Origin: Anaerolineales bacterium
GTDB taxonomy: Bacteria > Chloroflexota > Anaerolineae > Anaerolineales > Villigracilaceae
NCBI GenBank assembly: GCA_030583925.1
Contig: CP129482.1
Coordinates: forward strand, 310,001-374,000
Reading direction: 5' to 3'
Length of the DNA stretch: 64,000 nt
In this document: positions 51,507-59,718 of the stretch, one piece after another
Layout: each line of letters opens with the position of its first letter
Position numbering within the stretch: position 1 is the first letter of the stretch
Program-made: the position numbers and the translations under genes
Notes under the pieces: generated by a model
Database searches by the model: none
What the model saw: the letters and a program-made list of their open reading frames with translations, nothing else
Told to the model about the DNA's origin: nothing

Positions 51507-52220
51507 ATGAACATTGACCTCAACTGCGATATGGGCGAGAACAGCGGGAATGACGAGTTGATCATGCCGTTCATCACCTCCGCCAACATCGCCTGTGGAT
51601 ACCACGCGGGGAATGCGAAAACGATGCGCGACACGGTCCGCTTGGCGAAAAAGTTTGGCGTGAAAATCGGCGCGCACCCGAGTTGGCTGGATGTGGAGGG
51701 GTTCGGTCGGCGTGAGATGATCCTGCCGTTGGAGGAAGTTGATGCGTTGATTCTCGATCAGGTCAGCGCGCTTGCCGCGATCGCGGAAGCGGAGGGCATG
51801 GCGTTGACGCATGTCAAGCCGCATGGCGCGTTGTACAATCAGGCGGCGAGGGAACGTCCGCTGGCGAAAGCCGTTGCCAGAGCGGTGAAAAATTTCGGTA
51901 GGGGCGGGGTAACCCCGCCCTTACTGGTCGGGCTGGCAGGCTCAAGGTTGGTTGAAGCGGGAGTCGAAGTCGGGTTGAAGGTCGCTAACGAGGGATTCCC
52001 CGACCGCAACTATAACCCCGATGGGACGTTGGTCTCGCGTAAAGAACCTCACGCGATCGTCGAGTCGCCTGAGGAGGTTGCCAATCACGCAATGGAATTA
52101 ATCCGTGATGGGGTTTTGTTCGAGGGGAAGCGCGTGCGTGTGGATACGTTGTGCCTGCATGGAGATCATCCGCGGGCGGTGGAAAATGCAAGATTGATGC
52201 GTGAAGTGTTGCAGGGATGA
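51507..52220 (+). CDS. pxpA: 5-oxoprolinase subunit PxpA
   Basis: 237 residues (LamB/YcsF family). MNIDLNCDMGENSGNDELIMP, NIACGYHAGNAKTMRDTV, IGAHPSWLD, HVKPHGALYNQA and DTLCLHGDHPRAVE are the family signature, with metal-binding His and Asp. One B-family repeat is inserted in frame (51898-51930), giving GRGGVTPPLLVG between two helices near residue 135; the core motifs are untouched. Together with PxpB and PxpC it makes an ATP-dependent oxoprolinase. Confidence 0.95.
   Translation: MNIDLNCDMGENSGNDELIMPFITSANIACGYHAGNAKTMRDTVRLAKKFGVKIGAHPSWLDVEGFGRREMILPLEEVDALILDQVSALAAIAEAEGMALTHVKPHGALYNQAARERPLAKAVARAVKNFGRGGVTPPLLVGLAGSRLVEAGVEVGLKVANEGFPDRNYNPDGTLVSRKEPHAIVESPEEVANHAMELIRDGVLFEGKRVRVDTLCLHGDHPRAVENARLMREVLQG
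51898..51930. repeat. B-family palindrome inside pxpA
   Basis: GGTAGGGGCGGGGTAACCCC followed by GCCCTTACTGG; read in frame as GRGGVTPPLLVG. Confidence 0.8.
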
Positions 52221-52302
52221 GATCCTCCCGTTTTACTCGAAGCGGAAGTTTTGACGCAATTTTCAAGTATGTAAGGTGGTAATCCTTTATTCCTTCCTGT
52301 GC

Positions 52303-52308
52303 TATACT
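52303..52308 (+). promoter_or_regulatory. -10 hexamer TATACT of the STAND operon
   Basis: GCTATACTGA, followed by AAAGGAGG and the ATG at 52327. Only promoter-like sequence before the four-gene unit. Confidence 0.5.
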
Positions 52309-52326
52309 GAATCAAAAGGAGGTGCC

Positions 52327-52773
52327 ATGCTGGACGCGCTTGAACTCCCTATTCTGTTGAAAGCCATTGACTTCCTGTTCGAGGAGGGACGCAAAATTTT
52401 GGAGGAACGCCGCGAACGCCGCAAGGCGAACGACATCCCTGCCAAAAGCGAGGAAAAACAACCTGAAGCCGAACCAGCCCTCCCTGCGCCAGAAGCGAAA
52501 GAAGAGTCCAAACAGGATTTGCTATCCACCAAAGTGGACGAAATCCTGTGGAAGAATCACGAGGCGGAAATCCAGCATTTGGTGAGGTTGTTGGAGACCC
52601 ATTCGAAGAATTATCAGCTTGCCAAAGAACAATATGCAAAGTGGGGAAGCGCGCTCGTGCCGCCGATCGTCGTCCACAATATGACCGAGGCGGAAGACGC
52701 CATGCTCGCAACGATCAAACAACTGGAAGGCGCTCTTTCGAAAGTGTATAACAAGGATATTCAGGCGGTTTAA
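52327..52773 (+). CDS. Small protein with adaptor domain shared with the STAND NTPase
   Basis: 148 residues, start supported by AAGGAGG. N-terminal amphipathic helix (LDALELPILLKAIDFLFEEG), a basic/acidic Ala-Pro linker (about residues 30-70) and a C-terminal helical part (about 85-148). That part lines up with the first 60 residues of the next protein: LETHSKNYQLAKEQYAKWG against IELHKKNLYTLEEMLAKYG, and both continue with P, N, T, DA and K-x-x-EG at matching positions (about 16 identities in 50). Homotypic adaptor domains of this kind (effector-associated domains) link partners in bacterial STAND systems. Otherwise unrecognised. Confidence 0.7.
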   Translation: MLDALELPILLKAIDFLFEEGRKILEERRERRKANDIPAKSEEKQPEAEPALPAPEAKEESKQDLLSTKVDEILWKNHEAEIQHLVRLLETHSKNYQLAKEQYAKWGSALVPPIVVHNMTEAEDAMLATIKQLEGALSKVYNKDIQAV

Positions 52774-52790
52774 TAAGTAGAGGCGGTAAT

Positions 52791-55037
52791 GTGAATCAGG
52801 AAGATATTGCTCATCGCGAAAAGATGATCGAGCTCCATAAAAAGAATCTTTACACGCTGGAGGAGATGCTTGCAAAATACGGCGCCGATCAGCCTTTGCA
52901 TCTTATCAACAGTGTGACGATGGAGCGCGATGCGATCGCGCGGTATGTGAAAGAGATCGAGGGGCTGGCTTCCGGCGATCAAGCGCAAAAGAGAACAGAC
53001 TTGCCTCCCAACCTGCCGCGACGACCGTATTTCGTCGGGCGTGAACCGGAGATGCAAACCATCCTGCAATCGCTGAACCCGAACAGCCGCACGTTCATTG
53101 TCGGCATCGAGGGAATCGGCGGCGTGGGGAAGTCGGCGCTCGCCATCGAGGTGAGTTATCGGTGCATCGAGGCAGAGTTGTTCGAATCGGTCATCTGGAT
53201 TTCGGCGAAGGAGTCCGTCCTGACGCTTCACGGCATCGAACCGATCATCCCGGAAGCCAAATCGCTTTCAGATATCCTCATCACCATCGGAGCGAGTTTG
53301 GGGAATCCCACCATTGGGAATATGACGATTCAAGACCAGATCAAGCACGCGTACAATTTGCTGGCGCGACGCACCACGCTTCTTGTTCTGGACAATTTTG
53401 AGTCGCTCTCCAAAACCGAACAGCGCGACATCCTCGACTTTTTGCGGCGTTCGCCGATCACGCTGAAGGCGCTCGTCACCTCGCGGGAGAGGGTGACCGA
53501 AGGACAGATCATCCGCTTGCAGGGGTTATCTGCAGATGAAAGCCGCGCGCTGTTGGAGTGGGATGCCCAGCAGAAGAATATCCAGCTAACGAAAGAACAA
53601 AATAAACATCTGGCGGAACTGACCGGTGGGTTGCCGCTCGCCATGTTGTGGGTGCAAGGACAGATCGCCGTGCTGGGTTATTCGGTGACGCAGGTGTTCG
53701 ATAAATTGAGCATGGATGCGGATATTCCGATCCTGCAATATTGTTTCAATCACAGTTGGAATCTGTTGCGGCATCCGAATGAACGGAAGTTGTTGTACAT
53801 CCTTGCCTTGCAACCTGAGGCGGTATCGAGAGATGCGCTGCGGGCGATCTCCGGTATCGAAGACGATGACGGCTTTGAGATCGCGCTCAGCGATTTGTTG
53901 CAATTCACGCTCATCGAGTACGAGTCGGACCGCGACTATTTCAGCATCCTGCCGCTCACACGTCGATTCATCCGCACGCAGTTCGCCGGAGACCGGAAAT
54001 TCATCCAGCAGGCTGAATTGAAGATCGCCCAATATTACAGCGGGCTGATCTCGCAACGGAGCGACTTCACGGAATGGCGCGGCTACGACAAACTTCTGAT
54101 CGAGAGGAACAATATCCTCAGCGCGGCGCAGTGGTGTTACAAGTCTATTCAGAAGAAACTTCCTAATACCGGTTCATTATCCAAGAAAACGAAAAATATT
54201 GCCGGAATGCTGGTGCAGATCGGAGTCCAATTCGGGAGCGTGCTATGGCAGCGCGCCTACTGGTATGACCGCCTTACGCTTGCGCACGCGGCGTCGCGCG
54301 CGGCAAATCTCCTGTCCGATTGGAGGGCGGTCAGCACATTCGCTCGTAACATCAGTTGGATCTATTTCTATCAAGGAGATTATCTCCGCGCTTTGCGCTG
54401 GGCGGAGGAATCGTATTCGGCGACTACCATCACGGAGGATGAATTGTTGATCGCTGCCGCGCAGCGATTGCTCGGCACTGTGGAGCTTCGGCTCGGCAAT
54501 TTCGATCGTTCGGAACAATTATTGAAGGACGCGCTCGAAGCCAGCGAAAAATTTGCCGATGACGATTATGGAATTTACAGTAAAGGCTTTGCTCAATTCG
54601 GGTTGGGCGACCTTGAATTTCAGCGCGACAGCGTGAAGAAAGCCGGGGAGTGGTATCAAAAAGCATTGGAGACGTGGCGCGACCCCGTCCGGAAAGACCC
54701 GGTTCGTCACGTCAGTTATGCGCTCAATGGTTTGGGATTCGTCGCCCTTAGGGAAAAACGATTCGAGGACGCGGAACGTTACTTCAAGGAGGGCATTCAG
54801 TCTGCGAATGAGTTTGGGCGGGTGGAAGAGTTGGCGCGCGGTCAATTTGGGCTTGCCTCTGTGCAATTCGAAACGAACTCCGATCCGAAAACCGCGGTGA
54901 CGCTTGCCGCCGAATCAATGGAAGGTTTTCAACGTCAGGGTATGCAGCACGAGATTCGGCTAGGCGAGGAACTCCTGCAAAAAATTCTCAAAGCGCATCC
55001 GCAGATGGCGGTATACCGGCAATCTCATGGACAATGA
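52791..55037 (+). CDS. STAND NTPase (NB-ARC-like) with N-terminal adaptor domain and C-terminal TPRs
   Basis: 748 residues, GTG start after AGGCGG. Short adaptor domain (about residues 1-60), then an NB-ARC-type ATPase: Walker A GIGGVGKS (108-115), Walker B TTLLVLDNFE (Asp201), sensor VTSRERV (230s), GGLPLA (279-284) and a winged-helix region, followed by TPR repeats (about 500-740, e.g. ALRWAEESYSATT, DAERYFKEGIQSA). Such proteins sense a ligand or partner with the TPRs, oligomerise and switch on an effector. No effector domain is fused, so the effector should be a partner, possibly the 148-residue protein or the next gene. Overlaps the next gene by 11 bases. Confidence 0.9.
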   Translation: MNQEDIAHREKMIELHKKNLYTLEEMLAKYGADQPLHLINSVTMERDAIARYVKEIEGLASGDQAQKRTDLPPNLPRRPYFVGREPEMQTILQSLNPNSRTFIVGIEGIGGVGKSALAIEVSYRCIEAELFESVIWISAKESVLTLHGIEPIIPEAKSLSDILITIGASLGNPTIGNMTIQDQIKHAYNLLARRTTLLVLDNFESLSKTEQRDILDFLRRSPITLKALVTSRERVTEGQIIRLQGLSADESRALLEWDAQQKNIQLTKEQNKHLAELTGGLPLAMLWVQGQIAVLGYSVTQVFDKLSMDADIPILQYCFNHSWNLLRHPNERKLLYILALQPEAVSRDALRAISGIEDDDGFEIALSDLLQFTLIEYESDRDYFSILPLTRRFIRTQFAGDRKFIQQAELKIAQYYSGLISQRSDFTEWRGYDKLLIERNNILSAAQWCYKSIQKKLPNTGSLSKKTKNIAGMLVQIGVQFGSVLWQRAYWYDRLTLAHAASRAANLLSDWRAVSTFARNISWIYFYQGDYLRALRWAEESYSATTITEDELLIAAAQRLLGTVELRLGNFDRSEQLLKDALEASEKFADDDYGIYSKGFAQFGLGDLEFQRDSVKKAGEWYQKALETWRDPVRKDPVRHVSYALNGLGFVALREKRFEDAERYFKEGIQSANEFGRVEELARGQFGLASVQFETNSDPKTAVTLAAESMEGFQRQGMQHEIRLGEELLQKILKAHPQMAVYRQSHGQ

Positions 55038-56733
55038 ACAAAAGGTTTTTTTGCAAGCCTTCCAAGAGTTGGAGAATTTGTTCGATGCGCTGCCGGTCGA
55101 CACGGCCGAACTTCAACCGTTGAAGAGCATCCTTTCCGGCACGCTGAAGAACGCCAAGAATTTGGCGTTGTACGATTCGGTAACGCACGCGCTCAATGCC
55201 CGCGCCGAACGATGGCTGGTGCCGAGCGTCTACAAGGGGATGGCAAAGGTGGATATTTACGATCTGCGGCAGGCGAACAAGGTCTACGGCGCCGCGGCGG
55301 TGGATGTGGAACTGCATAAACTGGCGTTCCAGTTCATGTCCATGTTCACAATGGAACAAGGCGATTTCGTCCGCCGGTCGCCCGGCAGCGATGAGTTTAG
55401 GATCATCGCCACATCGAGGACTCCGCCGGAGATGAAGCGCATGTTGTCGAAGTTATACATGAAGCAAGAGCAGGATTCGCTTCTGACCTGGGATTTCGGC
55501 GTAGGGTTGACGGAGACCGAAGCGGAGATCGAACTTCAAAAACAGCGCAGGACGTATCGGCCCATTATCATCCGGCAGACCATTCTGGAAAGTCATACCG
55601 AGATTCCCGAACGCATGGAGGAGAACAATCTCCATCAAAGTTGGCATGAGTTTAACATGCCTTATGAAAAACTTATAGATAAAATCCGGGTACTGAAGTT
55701 GCCGGTCAATGTGGAACAGCAGTTGATCGAGCAGGTGCGGGTTACGCAGAGTATCGTGGAGAGCATCGTGACGCGGGACCCGCTGACTGGCACGCTCAAT
55801 GGGTTAGGCGCACGCTGGTACCTTGAGAATAAATCCATTCATGGCATGGCGCTGACGGACATGCACAATATGCACGAAGGGAATACCCGCTATGGCAGCG
55901 CCGCCATAGATCAGGATTTGAAACGCTTCTCGAACGTGCTCGTCAAGCATTTCCCGAAGGATGAAGGTTTCCTGCTCTTTCGGTCGGAACGGGCAGGCGA
56001 CGAGTTCAAAATAACTTCAATAAGAGACGACCCCAACGCGCTGGAGGACAGGCTCTGCACGGTCTGGGATATGGATCGCAACCACGGATTGCTTACATGG
56101 AATTATGGCGTGGGTAGGAACATCGGCGAAGCCCACGTGGACCTGTATAGGAACCGATTGAAGGATACAGAAAGCATGAATCAATCCATCGTGGCTGGCA
56201 AATCAACCTTCATCATCGTCAGGCCCCAAAGCGAGGATTACCCGAAACTATTCAAACTTTCGGAAGATACCGCCCGGTTGATCAACGGGACTCCGATCAT
56301 GGATCTGCATCTGACGGTTCAGGCGATTCGCAACGTGGAGGATTTCTCCGCTTTGAAAGCGCGTCTCGCGGACTATTCCCGGACGTTGTCGCCGCTGGAG
56401 ATCCAGGTGGGGGGCATTGCCCGGATGAATGTGCATAACCAGCAGGGACGGTTATGGCTGTTGGTGGAAAAGACCCCGACGCTCGAAAAAATTTATAACG
56501 ACCTGTCACAGATCGCCCAAGAGTTGGGTTACGAGGCGTATTCTTATAAATCCCAAGATTGGTTGCCTCACGTAAAGATCGTTGACCTGCCCGAGAACAC
56601 CTCGCCGCAGATTAAAGATCCCACCTTTGGCAGCGGAAAGGGCATCGCCTTCACTGTAAGAAGTTTTGAGTGGACCGTGCAAAAGGGACCGGAACACTGG
56701 GATTTTTTGGATCAATTCCCGTTTTCGCAATAG
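55027..56733 (+). CDS. GGDEF-like / GGDEF-like / 2H phosphoesterase fusion
   Basis: 568 residues, no signal peptide. Helical start, then a first nucleotidyl-cyclase-like domain (about 46-165; DSVTHALN, metal-site Asp76/79 in VDIYDL, GSDEF 120-124), a second (about 250-380; DPLTGTLN, Asp278 in LTDMHN, AGDEF 323-327) and a C-terminal 2H-phosphoesterase fold (about 390-568; HLT at 428-430 and PHVK at 514-517, where the usual second motif is HxT/S). Each GGDEF loop has one Gly replaced but keeps the acidic pair. It may both make and cut a cyclic or linear nucleotide. Starts inside the STAND gene and is followed by a REC-GGDEF gene. Confidence 0.8.
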   Translation: MDNEQKVFLQAFQELENLFDALPVDTAELQPLKSILSGTLKNAKNLALYDSVTHALNARAERWLVPSVYKGMAKVDIYDLRQANKVYGAAAVDVELHKLAFQFMSMFTMEQGDFVRRSPGSDEFRIIATSRTPPEMKRMLSKLYMKQEQDSLLTWDFGVGLTETEAEIELQKQRRTYRPIIIRQTILESHTEIPERMEENNLHQSWHEFNMPYEKLIDKIRVLKLPVNVEQQLIEQVRVTQSIVESIVTRDPLTGTLNGLGARWYLENKSIHGMALTDMHNMHEGNTRYGSAAIDQDLKRFSNVLVKHFPKDEGFLLFRSERAGDEFKITSIRDDPNALEDRLCTVWDMDRNHGLLTWNYGVGRNIGEAHVDLYRNRLKDTESMNQSIVAGKSTFIIVRPQSEDYPKLFKLSEDTARLINGTPIMDLHLTVQAIRNVEDFSALKARLADYSRTLSPLEIQVGGIARMNVHNQQGRLWLLVEKTPTLEKIYNDLSQIAQELGYEAYSYKSQDWLPHVKIVDLPENTSPQIKDPTFGSGKGIAFTVRSFEWTVQKGPEHWDFLDQFPFSQ

Positions 56734-56742
56734 TAATAAATT

Positions 56743-57714
56743 ATGGCAACTATCATCGTTGTAGATACCAACCCGGCCGACCGCAGGGCATATAGTACCT
56801 TGCTTGGGAATTTCGGTTTTCGCATGCTCGAAGCGGAGAACGGCGCTCAAGCCCTCGAACTTGCGCGGAAAGAACTCCCCGACCTGATCATCACAGATAT
56901 TCTCATGCCGAACATGGACGGGTTTACCTTCGTGCGGCGTCTGCGCGCCGAGCCGCTCTTGATGGGAACGCCGGTCATTTTCCACACCTCGAATTACGAC
57001 GAAACGGAAATCCATCGGCTGGCGCGCGCCAGCGGAGTCGTCCACATTCTACGCAAGCCTGCCGAACCGCAAGCCGTTTTACGGGCGGTGAACGAATCGC
57101 TCAAGAATCCCACCACGCCCGCCCGCCTGCCGCAGACCGGGCAACTTCAACGAGAACATTTGCAATTGCTCGCGGACAAACTCTACGAAAAAGTTTCCGA
57201 ACTTGAAGACGCCAACGAACGCTTGCGAAACCTATCGCTCGTAGACGGGCTTACCGGGCTGAACAACCGCCGCGGCTTCATGATCCTTGCGACCAGCCTG
57301 CTGAAATTCGCGCGGCGGGCGGAGTACACTTCATCTCTGATCTATATTGATCTCGATAGCCTGAAATATATCAACGACACGTTCGGTCACGCGGGTGGAG
57401 ATGCCGCGCTGGCAAGTTTTGCCCGCATTCTGAACGCGACCTTCCGCGAATCAGACATCATCGCGCGTTTGGGAGGCGATGAATTTGTCGTCCTGATCGT
57501 TGATGCGTCTCACAGCGATCTTGCGAACATGCAGACTCGCCTGCAACGGGGCGTGGACGAATACAACCGGCAGGTCGAGCGCGAACACGCGTTATCTTTC
57601 AGCCTGGGGAGCATCATGGCGGACGCGGAATCCACCATTTCGATGGAGGAGTTCCTCGCTCAGGCGGATGAAGCGATGTACAAACACAAACAAAGCAGGA
57701 GGCGCGTAAAGTAA
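56743..57714 (+). CDS. Response regulator with GGDEF domain (diguanylate cyclase)
   Basis: 323 residues. REC domain (about 1-125) with phospho-acceptor Asp in ITDILMPNMDGF, Thr/Ser in IFHTSN and Lys in LRKPAEP; the usual acidic pair near the start is reduced to VVDTN. A coiled linker (about 135-170) leads to a full GGDEF domain (about 171-320): DGLTGLNNRRGF, IDLDSLKYINDTFGHAGGD, RLGGDEFVVL. No RxxD inhibitory site at the usual place (RESD, close to it, precedes by few residues). Should make c-di-GMP when phosphorylated. Nine bases after the previous gene. Confidence 0.93.
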   Translation: MATIIVVDTNPADRRAYSTLLGNFGFRMLEAENGAQALELARKELPDLIITDILMPNMDGFTFVRRLRAEPLLMGTPVIFHTSNYDETEIHRLARASGVVHILRKPAEPQAVLRAVNESLKNPTTPARLPQTGQLQREHLQLLADKLYEKVSELEDANERLRNLSLVDGLTGLNNRRGFMILATSLLKFARRAEYTSSLIYIDLDSLKYINDTFGHAGGDAALASFARILNATFRESDIIARLGGDEFVVLIVDASHSDLANMQTRLQRGVDEYNRQVEREHALSFSLGSIMADAESTISMEEFLAQADEAMYKHKQSRRRVK

Positions 57715-57722
57715 CTGCGGCG

Positions 57723-59624
57723 TCAACCTTCCGCGATGACGATCACTTTATCGCTGGACGAAAAGACAACCGCTTCAGACTTACGGGGGTTTGTACGCAC
57801 GCCGTATGATTTTCCCGCATCTTTCGACTGCGCCGCGATGCGATAACCGATGGCGGTTTGACCGCGCCGCCGCGCCGCTTCAGTCACCGTGTAAAAGTTG
57901 ACCGGCTCGTCCAGCGACACATAATCGCCGATGGGTTTGAGATAGATCTCCGCGCCTTCCGGGTCGAAGATGTCGGTGAACACGTCGAATAGTTCGGCAT
58001 TCTCTGAAAGTTGCGACATCATCAAGCTGACGAGATGTTCGCTGACGATGAAATCGTCCACTTGGGTGGCTTCGGCGAGTTCGCGGTTTCGCAGGTCGAG
58101 CATTTCGCTGACGATGGAGAACGGCGTTTCATCCTTCTCTGCCATATCGCGCAAATGCAATAACGTGACGAGCGTCTTGGCATCCGCTTCCTGCGGTTCG
58201 AGCGTACTGTATGCCAATACGATGACGTGATCATAATCTTCCACGCCGAGTTTGTTGAGCAGGTCGCGGTCGGTGGTTTCGCCTTCCATCACAACGAGTT
58301 TCTGATTCTTGAGTTTGCCGCCTTGCGCCTGCACCTGTTTCCCGATATTGTAAATATCGGCGACCACAGTTACTTGCGAACCTTTCGGCACGTAGTTATC
58401 GAGTTCGCGGACGATGGTTACGCCGCTTCGATTCCAACCGAGAATGAGACATTTTTCAGGCTTGGGCTTCACGACGTTCCCGCTGGGGTGGATGGACGAT
58501 TCCTTAATTTGGATCAAGCCGGGGTCCGAGAGACGAATCGTATCGTCGTCTGCCGAAAGCGCGAAGAGTTGGTCATCCTGTTCGATGAGCGAATCCATGC
58601 GCGGGTTGAGCAGGATTTTTCCATCCGCTTTGCGAATGCCCATCACGCACGAATCTTCATAAGCAAGCAACGCTTCGCCAAAGGTTTTGCCTTTGAGCGC
58701 GGGTTCATGTTTGAAATAAATTTCATCGCCGCCAAAATCCATCAGTTCAGTGTACACAACCGAAAGCCCTGATTGACGCGAGGTTTGCGCGACGACCCGC
58801 GCGATCAGGTCGCCGGTGAGGATGCATTGCAGTTTGTCTTTTTCGCCGACGAGTTTCAACACGTCCATGTTCTTCACGTGGCGGATCTGCGTGATGATGT
58901 GATACGGCTCGGCGCGGCGGTTGGGGTTGTTGGCGATCGCCAGCGCGGTCTTGATCACGTCGGTATCGGGGTCATCGTTTTCGGGCGGCAGGATGATGAT
59001 AGCTTTTGCTTCATGCGGACTGGCGATTTCGATGTCGTTCGGGTCTATGGGACTCCCGTTGCGGCAGATGATACGCGTCTTTCCTTTGACCTCGACTCGT
59101 TCTCGAATTTCGTCTTCCATCTCCACTTTATCTTTGTCTGCCAGCACGACGATGCGCGCGTTGCTTTGGTTCTCGTTGGCAGCCATCAATTCATTGAGCA
59201 CCGTGAAAATTTGCGCCGACCAACCCAACACCAGCGTGTGATTCGATTCGAGGACTTGCGAGCGTCCTTTGCGCAGGCGTTCCATCTGCCCTTCGATGGC
59301 GTTGTTCAACACGCCAATCAACGCGCTGACGATGAAGATGCCGCCCAACGTGACGAGCAGCATCACGAAGCGATAGCCCGCACCGGTGTCTCCGCCCATC
59401 GTGCCGGAGTCGAGCGTACGCATCAAACTTTCCCACGCGGCTTCGCCAAACGGGATGCGCCCTTCTTGTCCCTCTTGTACAAAGCCTGCAATCGAGATGA
59501 TCGCGCCTGCGACGAAGACGACGGCAAGCGACAAGACGAACAACATGCCGATCATCGCCGGCGTGCCGCGCGACATGAGATTGTCGAACCAATATCTGAA
59601 TTTTTGTCGAAACGAGGGTTTCAT
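57723..59624 (-). CDS. CASTOR/POLLUX-like ion channel with TrkA-N domains
   Basis: 633 residues. Two or three membrane helices with a pore-like stretch (about residues 20-105, SLMRTLDSGTMGGDTGAGYRF), then two RCK/TrkA-N-like Rossmann domains (about 125-270 and 385-540; VLGWSAQIFTVLNEL and LILGWNRSGVTIVRELDNY) and a TrkA-C-like end. This layout matches the CASTOR/POLLUX channel family of plants and bacteria, conducting K+ or Ca2+ under ligand control. GGAGG precedes the ATG. Convergent with the REC-GGDEF gene, eight bases apart. Confidence 0.88.
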   Translation of the reverse strand: MKPSFRQKFRYWFDNLMSRGTPAMIGMLFVLSLAVVFVAGAIISIAGFVQEGQEGRIPFGEAAWESLMRTLDSGTMGGDTGAGYRFVMLLVTLGGIFIVSALIGVLNNAIEGQMERLRKGRSQVLESNHTLVLGWSAQIFTVLNELMAANENQSNARIVVLADKDKVEMEDEIRERVEVKGKTRIICRNGSPIDPNDIEIASPHEAKAIIILPPENDDPDTDVIKTALAIANNPNRRAEPYHIITQIRHVKNMDVLKLVGEKDKLQCILTGDLIARVVAQTSRQSGLSVVYTELMDFGGDEIYFKHEPALKGKTFGEALLAYEDSCVMGIRKADGKILLNPRMDSLIEQDDQLFALSADDDTIRLSDPGLIQIKESSIHPSGNVVKPKPEKCLILGWNRSGVTIVRELDNYVPKGSQVTVVADIYNIGKQVQAQGGKLKNQKLVVMEGETTDRDLLNKLGVEDYDHVIVLAYSTLEPQEADAKTLVTLLHLRDMAEKDETPFSIVSEMLDLRNRELAEATQVDDFIVSEHLVSLMMSQLSENAELFDVFTDIFDPEGAEIYLKPIGDYVSLDEPVNFYTVTEAARRRGQTAIGYRIAAQSKDAGKSYGVRTNPRKSEAVVFSSSDKVIVIAEG

Positions 59625-59718
59625 GAATCCTCCGCAGTGAAATGATGGGTGATTATATAGCCAAATTGATTCTGTTCACTCCCCCCGATGGTGGATTTCG
59701 GTTGCTATTTGTTTATTG

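Noticed and set aside
55027..56733. Reading the double-GGDEF protein as a CRISPR-type Cas10 or minimal CRISPR polymerase
   Set aside because: No CRISPR array, no other cas gene and no HD or Zn-finger parts of Cas10; the palm-like motif is closer to GGDEF cyclases.
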